Source: Pseudomonadota bacterium
GTDB taxonomy: Bacteria > Desulfobacterota > Binatia > Binatales > Binataceae
Assembly: GCA_021324885.1 (NCBI GenBank)
Contig: JAJPIF010000009.1
Span: 51,287-115,286 of the forward strand
DNA: 64,000 bases
Direction: 5' to 3'
Positions within the stretch are counted from its first letter, which is position 1. Every line of letters begins with the position of its first letter. Under the pieces are notes generated by a model that was not told the DNA's origin, ran no database searches, and worked only from the letters and a program-made list of their open reading frames with translations. The position numbers and the translations under genes were made by a program. Positions 46,794 through 55,824 of the stretch are shown piece by piece.

Positions 46794-47566
46794 TGTGCCG
46801 AACTCCGACCGGCTCCAACCTCCTCGAGTTCTTCCTCCGCCTCGAGGTCCTCATGACCCCGCTCGTGCGCGATCGCGGTGAGGAAGACGTCCTCCAGGGA
46901 CGTGCCTGCGACGAGCTGGTCGAGATCCTGCTCAAGTACCACGTGGCCTTCATTGATGATCACGACCTTGTCGCAGATCTGCGAAACCTCGGGCAGAATA
47001 TGCGTGGACAGCACGATCGTGCGGTTGGTGCCGAGATCGCGAATCAGCGCGCGGACATCACGTATCTGGCGCGGATCAAGTCCGATGGTGGGCTCGTCAA
47101 GGATCAGGACCTGAGGATCGTGAATAATCGCTCCGGCCAGGCCCACGCGCTGGCGATAGCCCTTGGAAAGCTGGCCGCAGATGCGGGTGGCCACTTCGCG
47201 CAGCCCGCACACTTCAATCACATGGCCAAGCGCGGCGTCAAGGTCCCCACGGTGAAGGCCGCGCAGTTTGCCGGCAAAGCGCAAATAGGCTTCCACCCGC
47301 ATCTCATTATAAAGAGGGGGATTTTCAGGCAGGTAGCCAATGCGCCGGCGCGCCTGCAAGGACTGTGAGAAGATATCCAGGCCGTCGACCAGCACCGTTC
47401 CCGAGGTAGCCGGCATGTAGCCCGAGATAATACGCATCGTGGTGGTTTTGCCGGCTCCATTGGGACCGAGAAACCCTAGAATTTGCCCCTTCTTGGCCTG
47501 GAATGAAACATCCTTGATGGCAACGAAGTTGCCATACATCTTGGTGAGGTTCTTGACCTCGATCAT
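46790..47566 (-). CDS. GldA-like ABC ATPase
   Basis: A 258-residue ABC ATPase with Walker A GPNGAGKTT, the signature LSKGYRQRVGLA, Walker B VLILDEPTIGLD and H-loop STH. The acidic C-terminal tail (about residues 240-258) is poorly conserved. It is the first gene of the four-gene minus-strand run with the permease, GldG-like and DUF4340 genes, and diverges from polA over 179 bases. The substrate is unknown. Confidence 0.92.
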   Translation of the reverse strand: MIEVKNLTKMYGNFVAIKDVSFQAKKGQILGFLGPNGAGKTTTMRIISGYMPATSGTVLVDGLDIFSQSLQARRRIGYLPENPPLYNEMRVEAYLRFAGKLRGLHRGDLDAALGHVIEVCGLREVATRICGQLSKGYRQRVGLAGAIIHDPQVLILDEPTIGLDPRQIRDVRALIRDLGTNRTIVLSTHILPEVSQICDKVVIINEGHVVLEQDLDQLVAGTSLEDVFLTAIAHERGHEDLEAEEELEEVGAGRSSAQ

Positions 47567-47745
47567 TCGTTAAAGCTCCGCGACCGTTGCGTGCCGCTCA
47601 GGAAATTTTGACGAAATCCCGGCCCGTGTATTCATCGAACCGCCAAACAAGTCACTTATCCACGCCGGAGCGAGCTGTCAATATGCGGACCCGGCCATGC
47701 CCGCCCACTGGCCTCATCCGAACTCGTTCTGTTAGCCTCGCAGGC

Positions 47746-50313
47746 ATGAGGGAAGGCAGCTCGATTGTGTACCTGGTCGATGGATCCGGTTATATTTTTC
47801 GGGCCTTTTACGCCCTGCCCCAGCTTAACAATTCGCGCGGACTGCCAACCAATGCTGTGTTCGGATTTGCCCGGATGCTGCTCAAGCTGATCAAAGATGC
47901 GCATCCGGCGCGCCTCGCGATTGTGTTCGACTCGCCCAAACCAACCTTCCGCGATGATCTCTCGGAGACCTACAAGGCCAACCGCATCAAGCCGCCCAAC
48001 GACCTCGTGGTCCAGATACCATACATCCACCGCCTGGTGCAGGCCTTCCGCGTGAAGAGTCTGATACTTGAAGGTTACGAGGCTGATGACCTGATCGGGA
48101 CGCTCGCGGTGCAGGCGGCCGCGCGCGGGAGCGAAGTCGTGATCGTCACCGCCGACAAGGATTTCATGCAACTGGTAGGTCCGCATATCAGCTTGTGGGA
48201 CACCATGCGCGACAAGCGGATCGGCCCGCGCGAGGTGCGCGACAAGCTCGGCGTCGAGCCCAGGGCGGTGGTCGATATGATGGCGCTTACGGGTGACTCG
48301 ATCGACAACATCAAGGGTGTACCCGGGATCGGCGAGAAAACCGCGTCCGCGCTTATCCAAAAGTTCGGTTCGCTCGACAATCTGCTGGCTCACCTGGACG
48401 AAGTGCACAACCTCAACATCAGGGGTGCAAAAAAGCTCGGCCAGCTCATCGCGCAGCATCATGACGACATCGTGCTCGCGCGCAAGCTCGTGCGCATCGA
48501 CACCCAGGCGCCGATCGAGGTTGACCTCGGCGACCTCGCATTCGAGGGCATCGACGAAAAAGCCACCGCCGAAATTTTGCGCGAGCTGGAATTCAACTCG
48601 CTGCTGGACGAGTTGACGCCGACCCAGGCCAGGCTACCGAACGTGGCGGCCCGGGAAGTGGTCGTCGACATCGCACAAGCCGCCGAAATTGTTCAGACAC
48701 TGAAGCGCGCGTCCCGGCTGTCGCTCGATCTCAGCGCAACTCCCGAGGTGCGCTTGACGCTGAAAGCCGAGGGACTGGAAAGCGTTTACTCGGTCAGCCC
48801 GGAGCTGTTTGCTGAAATTAAGGTTTTGCTTGAAGATACGGTGCCGCCCCGGGCCTGCCATGACCTCAAGGCGCACTTAAGGGCGTTTAACGCCCGCGGC
48901 ATCAACCTGCGTGGCGTGGATTTCGACACGATGTTGGCGGGATTCCTGATAAATCCCGGGCGGCCCGAGCCTTCTCTGGAGGATCTGTTCCATGAGCATC
49001 TGGCGCCCCTGGGCGGCGCGGTGGCGGGCTCCAAGCCGGAGATTGTCGCGGCATTGCGCGACGCGATGGAGCCGCGGCTGGCGCGCGACGGGCTTGCCGA
49101 TCTGTTCCGCGAGGTGGAGCTGCCATTGGCGCCGGTGCTCGCGGAAATGGAAGAAACCGGCATCAAAATCGATTCCCAGGCGCTGCATGCGATGGGCGAG
49201 GAGTTCGCTGAGCAGTTGCGCAACCTGGAGCACGAATGTTTCAGGATGGCGGGCCGTGAGTTCAATCTTAATTCGCCCAACCAGCTTCGGGATATCCTGT
49301 TTAACGAGCTCAAGCTTCCAACCAAAGGGCTGAAGAAGACCAAAAGCGGCTACTCCACCGATGTGGACGTGTTAACGAAACTTGCCGAGCTCCATGAATT
49401 GCCGCGTAAGTTGCTGGAATATCGCACTCTGGCCAAGCTCAAATCGACCTATGTCGACGGTTTGACGCCGCTGATCAAGGATGGGCGGCTGCATACTTCG
49501 TTTCACCAGGCGCTGACCGCCACCGGCCGCCTCAGCTCCACCGATCCCAACCTTCAGAATATTCCGGCGCGCAGCCAGGAAGGACGCCGGATCCGGCGCG
49601 CCTTTATTGCTGATCCCGGATGGGTTCTGCTTTCGGCCGACTACTCGCAGATCGAGCTGCGGGTTTTGGCTCACCTCTCGGGCGACCCGATTCTGCTCGA
49701 CGCCTTCGCCAGCGGGGAAGATATCCATCAGCGCACCGCGTGCGAGGTTTTGGGCCTGCAGCCGGAAGCGGTAGACGCCAATGCACGCCGGCTTGCCAAG
49801 GTTATCAACTTTGGAATCATCTATGGGATGGGTTCACAGCGCCTGGCCGCCGAACTGGGTATCCCGCTCAAGGACGCGTCCGCCTATATCGAGCGCTACT
49901 TCAAGCGTCTGCCCGGGGTGAGCGCTTACTTCGAGCAAGCGCTGCGCCAGGCGCGCGAGCGCGGCTACGTCACGACTTTACTGGGACGGCGCCGTTACCT
50001 GCCTGAATTGTCGTCGCCTCAGGGCGGAGCGCGGGCGCAGGCGGAGCGGATTGCGATCAACACACCGATTCAGGGCACGGCGGCCGACCTGATCAAGATG
50101 GCGATGGTGCGGCTCAGCGCCCTGCTGAGGGAGTACTCGGGCGGGGCGCGGATGCTGTTGCAGGTCCATGATGAACTGCTGTTCGAGGTCGAAAGCGACG
50201 CCCTCGAGCCGGTATCCGCGATGGTGCGCGAGCAGATGGAACATGTGGCGCAACTTCGAGTTGGGCTGCGGGTGGACCTGAAATCGGGGTCAAACTGGGC
50301 AGCCTTGTCCTGA
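47746..50313 (+). CDS. polA: DNA polymerase I
   Basis: An 855-residue PolA. The N-terminal 5'-nuclease has VYLVDGSGYIFRAFYALP and TADKDFMQL...ALTGDSIDNIKGVPGIGEKTA. The polymerase has motif A DYSQIELR (Asp632), motif B LAKVINFGIIYGMG and motif C VHDELLFEV (Asp809). The middle exonuclease domain is degenerate: SLDLSAT replaces the D-x-E motif (residues 326-332) and HDLKAH replaces the NLKYD-type motif, so proofreading is probably lost. The ATG at 47746 gives the normal start; the frame is open back to 47587 but that part is not conserved. Confidence 0.95.
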   Translation: MREGSSIVYLVDGSGYIFRAFYALPQLNNSRGLPTNAVFGFARMLLKLIKDAHPARLAIVFDSPKPTFRDDLSETYKANRIKPPNDLVVQIPYIHRLVQAFRVKSLILEGYEADDLIGTLAVQAAARGSEVVIVTADKDFMQLVGPHISLWDTMRDKRIGPREVRDKLGVEPRAVVDMMALTGDSIDNIKGVPGIGEKTASALIQKFGSLDNLLAHLDEVHNLNIRGAKKLGQLIAQHHDDIVLARKLVRIDTQAPIEVDLGDLAFEGIDEKATAEILRELEFNSLLDELTPTQARLPNVAAREVVVDIAQAAEIVQTLKRASRLSLDLSATPEVRLTLKAEGLESVYSVSPELFAEIKVLLEDTVPPRACHDLKAHLRAFNARGINLRGVDFDTMLAGFLINPGRPEPSLEDLFHEHLAPLGGAVAGSKPEIVAALRDAMEPRLARDGLADLFREVELPLAPVLAEMEETGIKIDSQALHAMGEEFAEQLRNLEHECFRMAGREFNLNSPNQLRDILFNELKLPTKGLKKTKSGYSTDVDVLTKLAELHELPRKLLEYRTLAKLKSTYVDGLTPLIKDGRLHTSFHQALTATGRLSSTDPNLQNIPARSQEGRRIRRAFIADPGWVLLSADYSQIELRVLAHLSGDPILLDAFASGEDIHQRTACEVLGLQPEAVDANARRLAKVINFGIIYGMGSQRLAAELGIPLKDASAYIERYFKRLPGVSAYFEQALRQARERGYVTTLLGRRRYLPELSSPQGGARAQAERIAINTPIQGTAADLIKMAMVRLSALLREYSGGARMLLQVHDELLFEVESDALEPVSAMVREQMEHVAQLRVGLRVDLKSGSNWAALS

Positions 50314-50353
50314 GGCAAAATGAATTTCGTGCCTTACCTCCTCGTCTACACAA

Positions 50354-50932
50354 TTGAGAAACGCCGGCAGACCTGAGGACGACGAAAGCGAACTGATCCG
50401 CCGGGCCAGACATGGCGACCGTGAAGCGTTCGGCGCCTTGGTTCAGCGTTATCAGCAACGTGTCGTGGGCGTGGCCAGAAGCCTGGTCCACAACCCGGAT
50501 GATGCCGTGGAGCTGGGGCAGGAAACCTTTATCCGCGCCTATCAGAATTTGCCGAGTTTCGAAGGGCGTTCGAGTTTTTCGACGTGGCTATACCGAATCG
50601 CTTCAAACCTCGCGATTGACTGGCGCCGACGGGAGAGCAGATATCCGGTTGCGCATGGTGAAGAAGCCGAAAACGAATTGCGTAAAATCCCCTCGGGGCA
50701 GGGCGACTCCTTTCGCGCAGTGGTTCGTGATGAAACCAATTATAAGGTGAGACAAGCCTTGAAGCAGTTGACGCCAGAGCATCGCCAAGTGATACTTTTA
50801 CGCGAGATGGAGGGCCTCAGCTACGAGGAGATCAGCGAAATCCTCGATTGTCCAAAAGGCACTGTGATGAGCCGGCTGCACTATGCGCGCAGCCATCTGC
50901 GCAGCCTTCTCAAAGACCTGGAGGCGGAGTAG
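50354..50932 (+). CDS. ECF-type RNA polymerase sigma factor
   Basis: A 192-residue sigma-70-family factor of the RpoE/ECF kind. Region 2 runs from EALVQRYQQR-like FGALVQRYQQRVVGVARSLV to FSTWLYRIASNLAIDWRRR, and region 4 from ALKQLTPEHRQVILLREMEGLSYEEISEILDCPKGTVMSRLHYAR. It starts at TTG 50354. The next gene, three bases on, encodes its probable anti-sigma factor, so it should be held inactive until an envelope or redox signal. Confidence 0.93.
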   Translation: MRNAGRPEDDESELIRRARHGDREAFGALVQRYQQRVVGVARSLVHNPDDAVELGQETFIRAYQNLPSFEGRSSFSTWLYRIASNLAIDWRRRESRYPVAHGEEAENELRKIPSGQGDSFRAVVRDETNYKVRQALKQLTPEHRQVILLREMEGLSYEEISEILDCPKGTVMSRLHYARSHLRSLLKDLEAE

Positions 50933-50935
50933 TCC

Positions 50936-51511
50936 TTGGCTCATTGCACCGAAATAAGTCCCCTGCTCAGCGCTTTCAAAGACGGCGAGCTTGCCCAGGT
51001 CGAGACCGAACAGGTCGCCCTGCATCTTCAGGATTGCCCGACCTGCAGGGAAACGCTGCTCGACTTCGTACTGCTGGGCCATCGTTTGCAAAGCGCCGTA
51101 GCGATGCCTTCGCTGGAGGGTTTTGCTGAGGGAGTGATGGCCAAAATCGCGGCGAGCCAACGTCCCTGGCACCAGCGGTTGCTCTACCGGCTTGAGCAAC
51201 TGCGCGAGCAATGGGTCGCCGCAATCGCGCTGGCCGGGGTCGCAATCGCCACCGCCAGTTTGATTACGGTTTTGGTTGAACCCCAAACCTTGACCCGGTT
51301 CTCAGCTATCGTTCGCACCCCGGTCGCATCCGGGAAGTACGCGCAAAACACCCCCCTTCCCGCGATGAACCTTTCTGCGCCCGCGGAGCAGGATAGCCAA
51401 ACGTTTATCTCGCGTATCGAATCGCGCCATCCTTCGATCGCGACATGGAGCGAACCGGACTACAAAACCACGGTGATCTGGCTCGGGGATGACAATTCGG
51501 GAAATGACTGA
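50936..51511 (+). CDS. Membrane anti-sigma factor with zinc-finger domain
   Basis: A 191-residue protein. The N-terminal zf-HC2 domain has the H-x3-C-x2-C of HLQDCPTC near residue 30. A single membrane helix follows (WVAAIALAGVAIATASLITVLV, about 84-105), then a Pro/Ser-rich extracytoplasmic tail. This is the usual layout of an anti-sigma factor binding an ECF factor, with the sensor part outside. It starts with TTG three bases after the sigma gene, with GGAGG-like sequence in the overlap. Confidence 0.88.
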   Translation: MAHCTEISPLLSAFKDGELAQVETEQVALHLQDCPTCRETLLDFVLLGHRLQSAVAMPSLEGFAEGVMAKIAASQRPWHQRLLYRLEQLREQWVAAIALAGVAIATASLITVLVEPQTLTRFSAIVRTPVASGKYAQNTPLPAMNLSAPAEQDSQTFISRIESRHPSIATWSEPDYKTTVIWLGDDNSGND

Positions 51512-52037
51512 CAGGTTTCGTTCTCGCTCAGGTCTTGCGCTTTTGCTGCTGCTGGTGACGGTCGCCGCCATCGCCGGCCAAAGTAAAAATCAGGTCGATG
51601 TCAAGATCGATTCAGTGCTGGCAGCCGATACCAATCAGGGATGCGATAAGCAGTTGTCGTGGCTGAAGCATCGGCTCATCAAACTGTTTCACTACAGCAC
51701 CTATCACCTGGTGCGGCATCAAGAAGTTCATACCCGTTTCGGTCAAACCGCTATGTTTACCCTGCCCGGCGGACGCATTCTGCATATCGAACCCCTGGGG
51801 ATGGACGACGGGATGATCCAGATGGAAGTGATGCTGTTCCAGGGCGAAGTACCGATGATGACGACCGACCTGAAGATCATGAACCATGGCATCTTCATGG
51901 TCGGCGGACCCAGATACGAACGCGGCACGCTTATCATCTCGATCGAAACCGGCGCTGCTGGTCCCGAGTCAACCGAGGTCAATGAGCGGCCAAATGAAGC
52001 TGGCGCCTCGCCGGCGCTGCCCGCCTCCGACCGTTAG
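51504..52037 (+). CDS. Secreted protein of unknown function linked to the sigma/anti-sigma pair
   Basis: A 177-residue protein with an N-terminal signal peptide or anchor (SGLALLLLLVTVAAIAG), one predicted exported domain and a Pro/Ala-rich tail. I do not recognise a family. It overlaps the anti-sigma gene by eight bases (ATG at 51504; ATG at 51489 is also possible), so it is almost certainly in the same operon. It could be a co-regulator of anti-sigma release or a target gene. Confidence 0.7.
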   Translation: MTDRFRSRSGLALLLLLVTVAAIAGQSKNQVDVKIDSVLAADTNQGCDKQLSWLKHRLIKLFHYSTYHLVRHQEVHTRFGQTAMFTLPGGRILHIEPLGMDDGMIQMEVMLFQGEVPMMTTDLKIMNHGIFMVGGPRYERGTLIISIETGAAGPESTEVNERPNEAGASPALPASDR

Positions 52038-52385
52038 CGGGCTGCAGGCTAGTGGTCACCTGATCCCTGAAGTCGATTCGAAAGCCCGCAATAAGCCCAC
52101 CTGGCGCATCATAGACCAATAATCGAAATCACCACAGGCGGATGATTCTGACTGCGGAACAGCCTTTCACGTCGCGGGCCGCGTCGTATCGATATTGACG
52201 CCCTGCCCTGTCGTTGTTCAGTTCTTACACGCTTCAAAGTCATGGTGTGGTGCGGACCCGGTAGATAGCCGCGATTGGCGATTTCTACAAGCCTGATTTT
52301 TGGCAGGGTAATTGCGTCCTGGTTAGAGCGATGAAGGCGATTCTGATCGGGGTTGCCCTTTTTCGCTGCTCTCGGAGGTGTTGCC
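52038..52385. other. Intergenic region
   Basis: No gene is seen. A GCGGGCT/AGCCCGC inverted repeat flanks 52036-52090 and may act as a transcription end for the sigma operon, though no T-run follows. The remainder should hold the promoter of the lipoprotein gene. Confidence 0.5.
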
Positions 52386-52709
52386 ATGAACAAATCAATC
52401 GTTGCGGCGCTACCGCGGCCGTTTGTTTTTTTGAGAGGTTCTTATGCGCGTAAGTCACTTGGCGCAGTTCTGCTGGGCGCGACGCTGCTGTTAGCCGGAT
52501 GCGCCGGTGTTCCTCTAACCACTCGTGAGAAGGGCACACTGGCCGGCGGCGCGCTCGGTGCGGGCGCGGGCGCATTGGTCGGAGCCGCCGCCGGCGCACC
52601 GGGCGCAGGCGCCGCTATCGGAGGTGTGCTGGGAGCGGGTGGAGGCTATCTGGTAGGAAACCATCTGCAAAACGAACAATATCGCCATCAGTATAATTAC
52701 AACGACTAA
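52386..52709 (+). CDS. Glycine-zipper lipoprotein
   Basis: A 107-residue predicted lipoprotein. The signal peptide ends LLLAGC with the lipid-bearing Cys39. The mature part is a glycine-zipper domain (GTLAGGALGAGAGALVGAAAGAPGAGAAIGG) followed by a short polar tail rich in Tyr, Gln, His and Asn. Such proteins insert in or line the outer membrane; the role is not known. The ATG at 52386 is chosen because GGAGG lies seven bases upstream. Confidence 0.85.
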   Translation: MNKSIVAALPRPFVFLRGSYARKSLGAVLLGATLLLAGCAGVPLTTREKGTLAGGALGAGAGALVGAAAGAPGAGAAIGGVLGAGGGYLVGNHLQNEQYRHQYNYND

Positions 52710-52778
52710 CCGCGTAGCGCGGCGCAGTTCACACAGCGGCCTGTCCGCCAGAAAGATGAAGTTCGAAGGGGAGTTCGT

Positions 52779-52892
52779 ATGATAATACCGGTGTTGGTCT
52801 GCGTAACCGTGGCGGTCTTGGTTGCTGCGGCAACTATCAAACCCAACCGCAACCTGAGACCTCGACCTATCCCCATGCGGAGGCGAAACTAA
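52779..52892 (+). CDS. Possible 37-residue membrane peptide
   Basis: A 37-codon frame with GGGGAG about 7 bases before its ATG. The first 18 residues are hydrophobic (IIPVLVCVTVAVLVAAA) and the tail is basic (RNLRPRPIPMRRRN), which suggests a single-pass small protein. It has no recognised relative and could be chance. Confidence 0.35.
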   Translation: MIIPVLVCVTVAVLVAAATIKPNRNLRPRPIPMRRRN

Positions 52893-52916
52893 CGTCGATC
52901 GCATTGGCCGCGTTGA

Positions 52917-53732
52917 CTATTCCAGAACGGCCAAAAATCCGCCCAACTCCCGCACAAGCGCGGCTGGATTGTCGAGCATCGCATGATGGTAGGCATTTTC
53001 GATTTCCACGACCGAACCCTGCCGAGTTGACTCGGCCATCCGCTTTCCCATTTCCGGCGTGATCATCGGACTGAGCGCGGCCTTGACGATCAGCACCGGA
53101 CATCGAACGGCGGGCAGATAATCGAACACATTGAGCGGTTCACGTCCGCGGCATCGCGGGTCAATCCGTACCACCCATGCGCCATCCTCTTCCTTCTTGT
53201 AGGCAAATCGAGCTATTTGTCTCAAGATGGATGGGCTGGCGCAAGTTTCGGCCGGCAAGAGCCGGAAACTCGCGCAGGCCTCCTCCAGCGTCGCGTAACG
53301 GCGCGGACGCCAGGTCTTCATCGACTGCGTCCATGCAGCCAGTTCCTCGGTGCTTTGCGGCAGACTATCGATGATTACAAGCGCGCGCGCCCGGGCATCG
53401 GGCGAGGCGGCGTAACGCAGAGCGATCAACCCGCCGCGCGAATGGCCGACCAGAATCGGATCGCCCAAGCCCCAGTCTTTGACCATTGCCGCCACATCTG
53501 CGGCATTGGCCGCCATGGTGTAATCGCCCGACTCCGACCAGTCACTTTCGCCGTGACCGCGCAGATCCATGGCGAGGGTGTGAAATTTTTCCGTAAATGA
53601 CGGCGCCACCAAATCCCACCAATGGCCGAATGCCGAACCGCCATGAATGAAAAGCAACGGTTGGCGTCCTTCTCCGCCATAATCCACGCAGTTAATCTGA
53701 AGACCGGCTCCGGCAAACTTGCGATTGCGCAT
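52917..53732 (-). CDS. Alpha/beta hydrolase
   Basis: A 271-residue alpha/beta hydrolase. It has LLFIHGGSAFGHWWDLV, AMDLRGHGESDW, the nucleophile elbow GHSRGG with Ser98 and the C-terminal His in YHHAMLDNP. The motif set is like haloalkane dehalogenases, esterases and epoxide hydrolases; the substrate is not clear. It is downstream of, and on the same strand as, hpnR-like but separated by 56 bases, so a link is only possible. Confidence 0.87.
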   Translation of the reverse strand: MRNRKFAGAGLQINCVDYGGEGRQPLLFIHGGSAFGHWWDLVAPSFTEKFHTLAMDLRGHGESDWSESGDYTMAANAADVAAMVKDWGLGDPILVGHSRGGLIALRYAASPDARARALVIIDSLPQSTEELAAWTQSMKTWRPRRYATLEEACASFRLLPAETCASPSILRQIARFAYKKEEDGAWVVRIDPRCRGREPLNVFDYLPAVRCPVLIVKAALSPMITPEMGKRMAESTRQGSVVEIENAYHHAMLDNPAALVRELGGFLAVLE

Positions 53733-53788
53733 GGTAATTCAGCGCTATCCAAGCCCGCCAATTCAAGCAACAGGCATGCGAAAATCAG

Positions 53789-55297
53789 TTACCTTGCGCC
53801 GACGGGGGCTGGGGTCTCGGCGCGAGCGACCTTGGGCGGATGGATGTACAACGCGTCGGCCTTGGGTCGAACGCCGGAGTGTTCCGGCAGCCTCATCTGG
53901 TACTTCAATTCCTTGAAATGATCGCCGTACTGGCGCTTGGGATTGTAAACCTTGTTGAACTTCCACAGCATCTTGGCGAAGTTGGTTTGCCCCTGAAGCG
54001 CGAGCTTCGCCACCAAAAACGCGACGTCCTTGATGATTCCCAAGCCCATATGTTTGCGATTGATAACCGACTGGGTCTTGACCAGTTCCTCATAGAACCG
54101 ATGAAGCGGCAACCGCGTGGGCAGCACCGCATGCTGGATGTCGAATAGACGATAATCGCGAGTAGTAAGTTTGCGCGACTCGGTAAACCACGTCTCCGTC
54201 CCCGGATATGGCGTGGCCACGGTCAGATGCACAATCTCGGGAATACTCAGTGCCCACTGGCGGACCACCTCGAAGCGGCGCTCGTCCCAGTCGGGATCGG
54301 CAATCAGGTTGATCGCGACAGTTACGCCGATCCTGCGGGCAATTTCCAAAGCTTTGGCATTGACTCCGGTGGACGAGCGCTTGCGATGCGCCTTCAGCCC
54401 TTCCTCGTCGATCGCTTCCAGGCCCAGGAACATGTATTCAAGACCGAGCCGGCGCCAATAGGCGAACACTTCTTCATTGCGGCACAGCACATCGGATCGA
54501 GTTTCGAGGTAATAGCGCTTTTTGATGTTGCGCTTTTCCAGTTCGTGCCCGATTGCAAAACCGTGCTCCGGATGGATAAACGCGACATCATCGACGATGA
54601 AGACGTTGGGCTCTTTGATCGAGGCCATGTCCTCGGCCGCCGCTTGCGGCGTCGATTTGCGGTAACTGCGGCCATAGAACGTCCAGGCCGAACAGAATGA
54701 ACAATCCCATGGACATCCGCGGGTGAACTCGATCGACGCGCAAGGGTCCAGTTCGCCGATAAAATATTTGTTGCGCCGGCGCGCCAGATGGCGGGCTGGC
54801 ATGAAACTGTCGAGGTCCTCAACAAACCTGGGCGGGCCGCCGGAGCCGTTGGGGGTCACCACGCCGGGCAAACGGCTGATATCACCACCGCTGCTGACGG
54901 CTTCGATAAGCTGCTGGCTGATTCCTTCGCCTTCGCCTCGCACGATGCAATCGATCGCACCTTGCGCGTGCTCCAACAGATCGGAGGCGATGAAGGACCC
55001 GCTATGACCGCCGACAAAGATAAAGCATTGGGGCGCTAGTTGCCGGGTCGCCTTGGCCAAATCGACCACTTCGGGCACGTTAGCCAGATAGTTGAGCGAA
55101 AATCCGACCGCCTGAGGCTTGAAACTGTTCAGTTCCCGGAAATAGTCGCGATGGCTGAATATTTGCAGGTCCAGCATCCGCACGTCGTGGCCGGAGTGCA
55201 GCAGCGCGGCCGCTACCCGCTCCAGCCCCAACGGCTCGAGCCGCAGATACAATTCGCTGTACATTAATGGGCTGGGGTGCACCAGCAGGACTCGCAT
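53789..55297 (-). CDS. hpnR: B12-binding radical SAM hopanoid C-3 methylase
   Basis: A 502-residue cobalamin-binding radical SAM protein. The start MRVLLVHPSPLMYSE and VGFSLNYLANVPEVVDL belong to the B12-binding domain (residues 1-150). SIEFTRGCPWDCSFCSAWTFYG carries the radical SAM cysteines 195, 199 and 202. The pattern matches HpnR, which methylates hopanoids at C-3. The ATG at 55297 is chosen because GGAGGG lies five bases upstream; the frame is open further but not conserved. With the hpnG- and hpnK-like genes, it implies modified hopanoids, although squalene-hopene cyclase is not in the window. Confidence 0.82.
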   Translation of the reverse strand: MRVLLVHPSPLMYSELYLRLEPLGLERVAAALLHSGHDVRMLDLQIFSHRDYFRELNSFKPQAVGFSLNYLANVPEVVDLAKATRQLAPQCFIFVGGHSGSFIASDLLEHAQGAIDCIVRGEGEGISQQLIEAVSSGGDISRLPGVVTPNGSGGPPRFVEDLDSFMPARHLARRRNKYFIGELDPCASIEFTRGCPWDCSFCSAWTFYGRSYRKSTPQAAAEDMASIKEPNVFIVDDVAFIHPEHGFAIGHELEKRNIKKRYYLETRSDVLCRNEEVFAYWRRLGLEYMFLGLEAIDEEGLKAHRKRSSTGVNAKALEIARRIGVTVAINLIADPDWDERRFEVVRQWALSIPEIVHLTVATPYPGTETWFTESRKLTTRDYRLFDIQHAVLPTRLPLHRFYEELVKTQSVINRKHMGLGIIKDVAFLVAKLALQGQTNFAKMLWKFNKVYNPKRQYGDHFKELKYQMRLPEHSGVRPKADALYIHPPKVARAETPAPVGAR

Positions 55298-55824
55298 CTT
55301 CACCCTCCGCAACGTCCACGATCGCCCGCCGTCCCGCCCGGCCCGCGCCCCGAGTGCAATTCGGACCGGCAACACACAGGACAATGAACGGTCCAAGGAC
55401 TTCCTAAGCTGATTTACCCTGCCTGACCGAGCGGATAGATGCAACCGACTGGGGATGGGCCCAACGGGGCTAATCCGGAAAATCGTTGAAAAAACATGGC
55501 TTTTCGGCATCCGCGACCGCGCTTGAGTGAGCGGTCAAAGGTTGCCTTTGGACTGCCTGGGAGTCTGGTCCCTGGCCCGGTAATTTGTCTTCGCGTCAAA
55601 GGCGATAGTAAACCGACCGGTTGGTGGGTTAACATGACGCCGCCAAGCAAGGCGGAGTGAGGGAAGAGGATTGAGAGGTGGAAGAAGTAATCAGAAAAAC
55701 AACCACGGATGTCGAATTTCTCTCGCGGTTTCCAATCCACCACTCTCTTACGCTATCCACTTCCCTCCCCCTCACTTCCATACCCTCATTCTGCCAAGGC
55801 ATTGCACAAAGGTAAAAGCGCGAC
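55298..55824. other. Intergenic region
   Basis: No gene is seen apart from the hpnR ribosome site. A short hairpin CCGCC/GGCGG (about 55635-55650) and a purine-rich stretch (about 55650-55690) are present. The promoters of hpnR and of the double CoA-transferase should both be here. Confidence 0.5.
55303..55308 (-). promoter_or_regulatory. Ribosome binding site deciding the hpnR start
   Basis: GGAGGG on the minus strand lies five bases before the ATG at 55297 and decides that start over the longer open frame. Confidence 0.6.
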
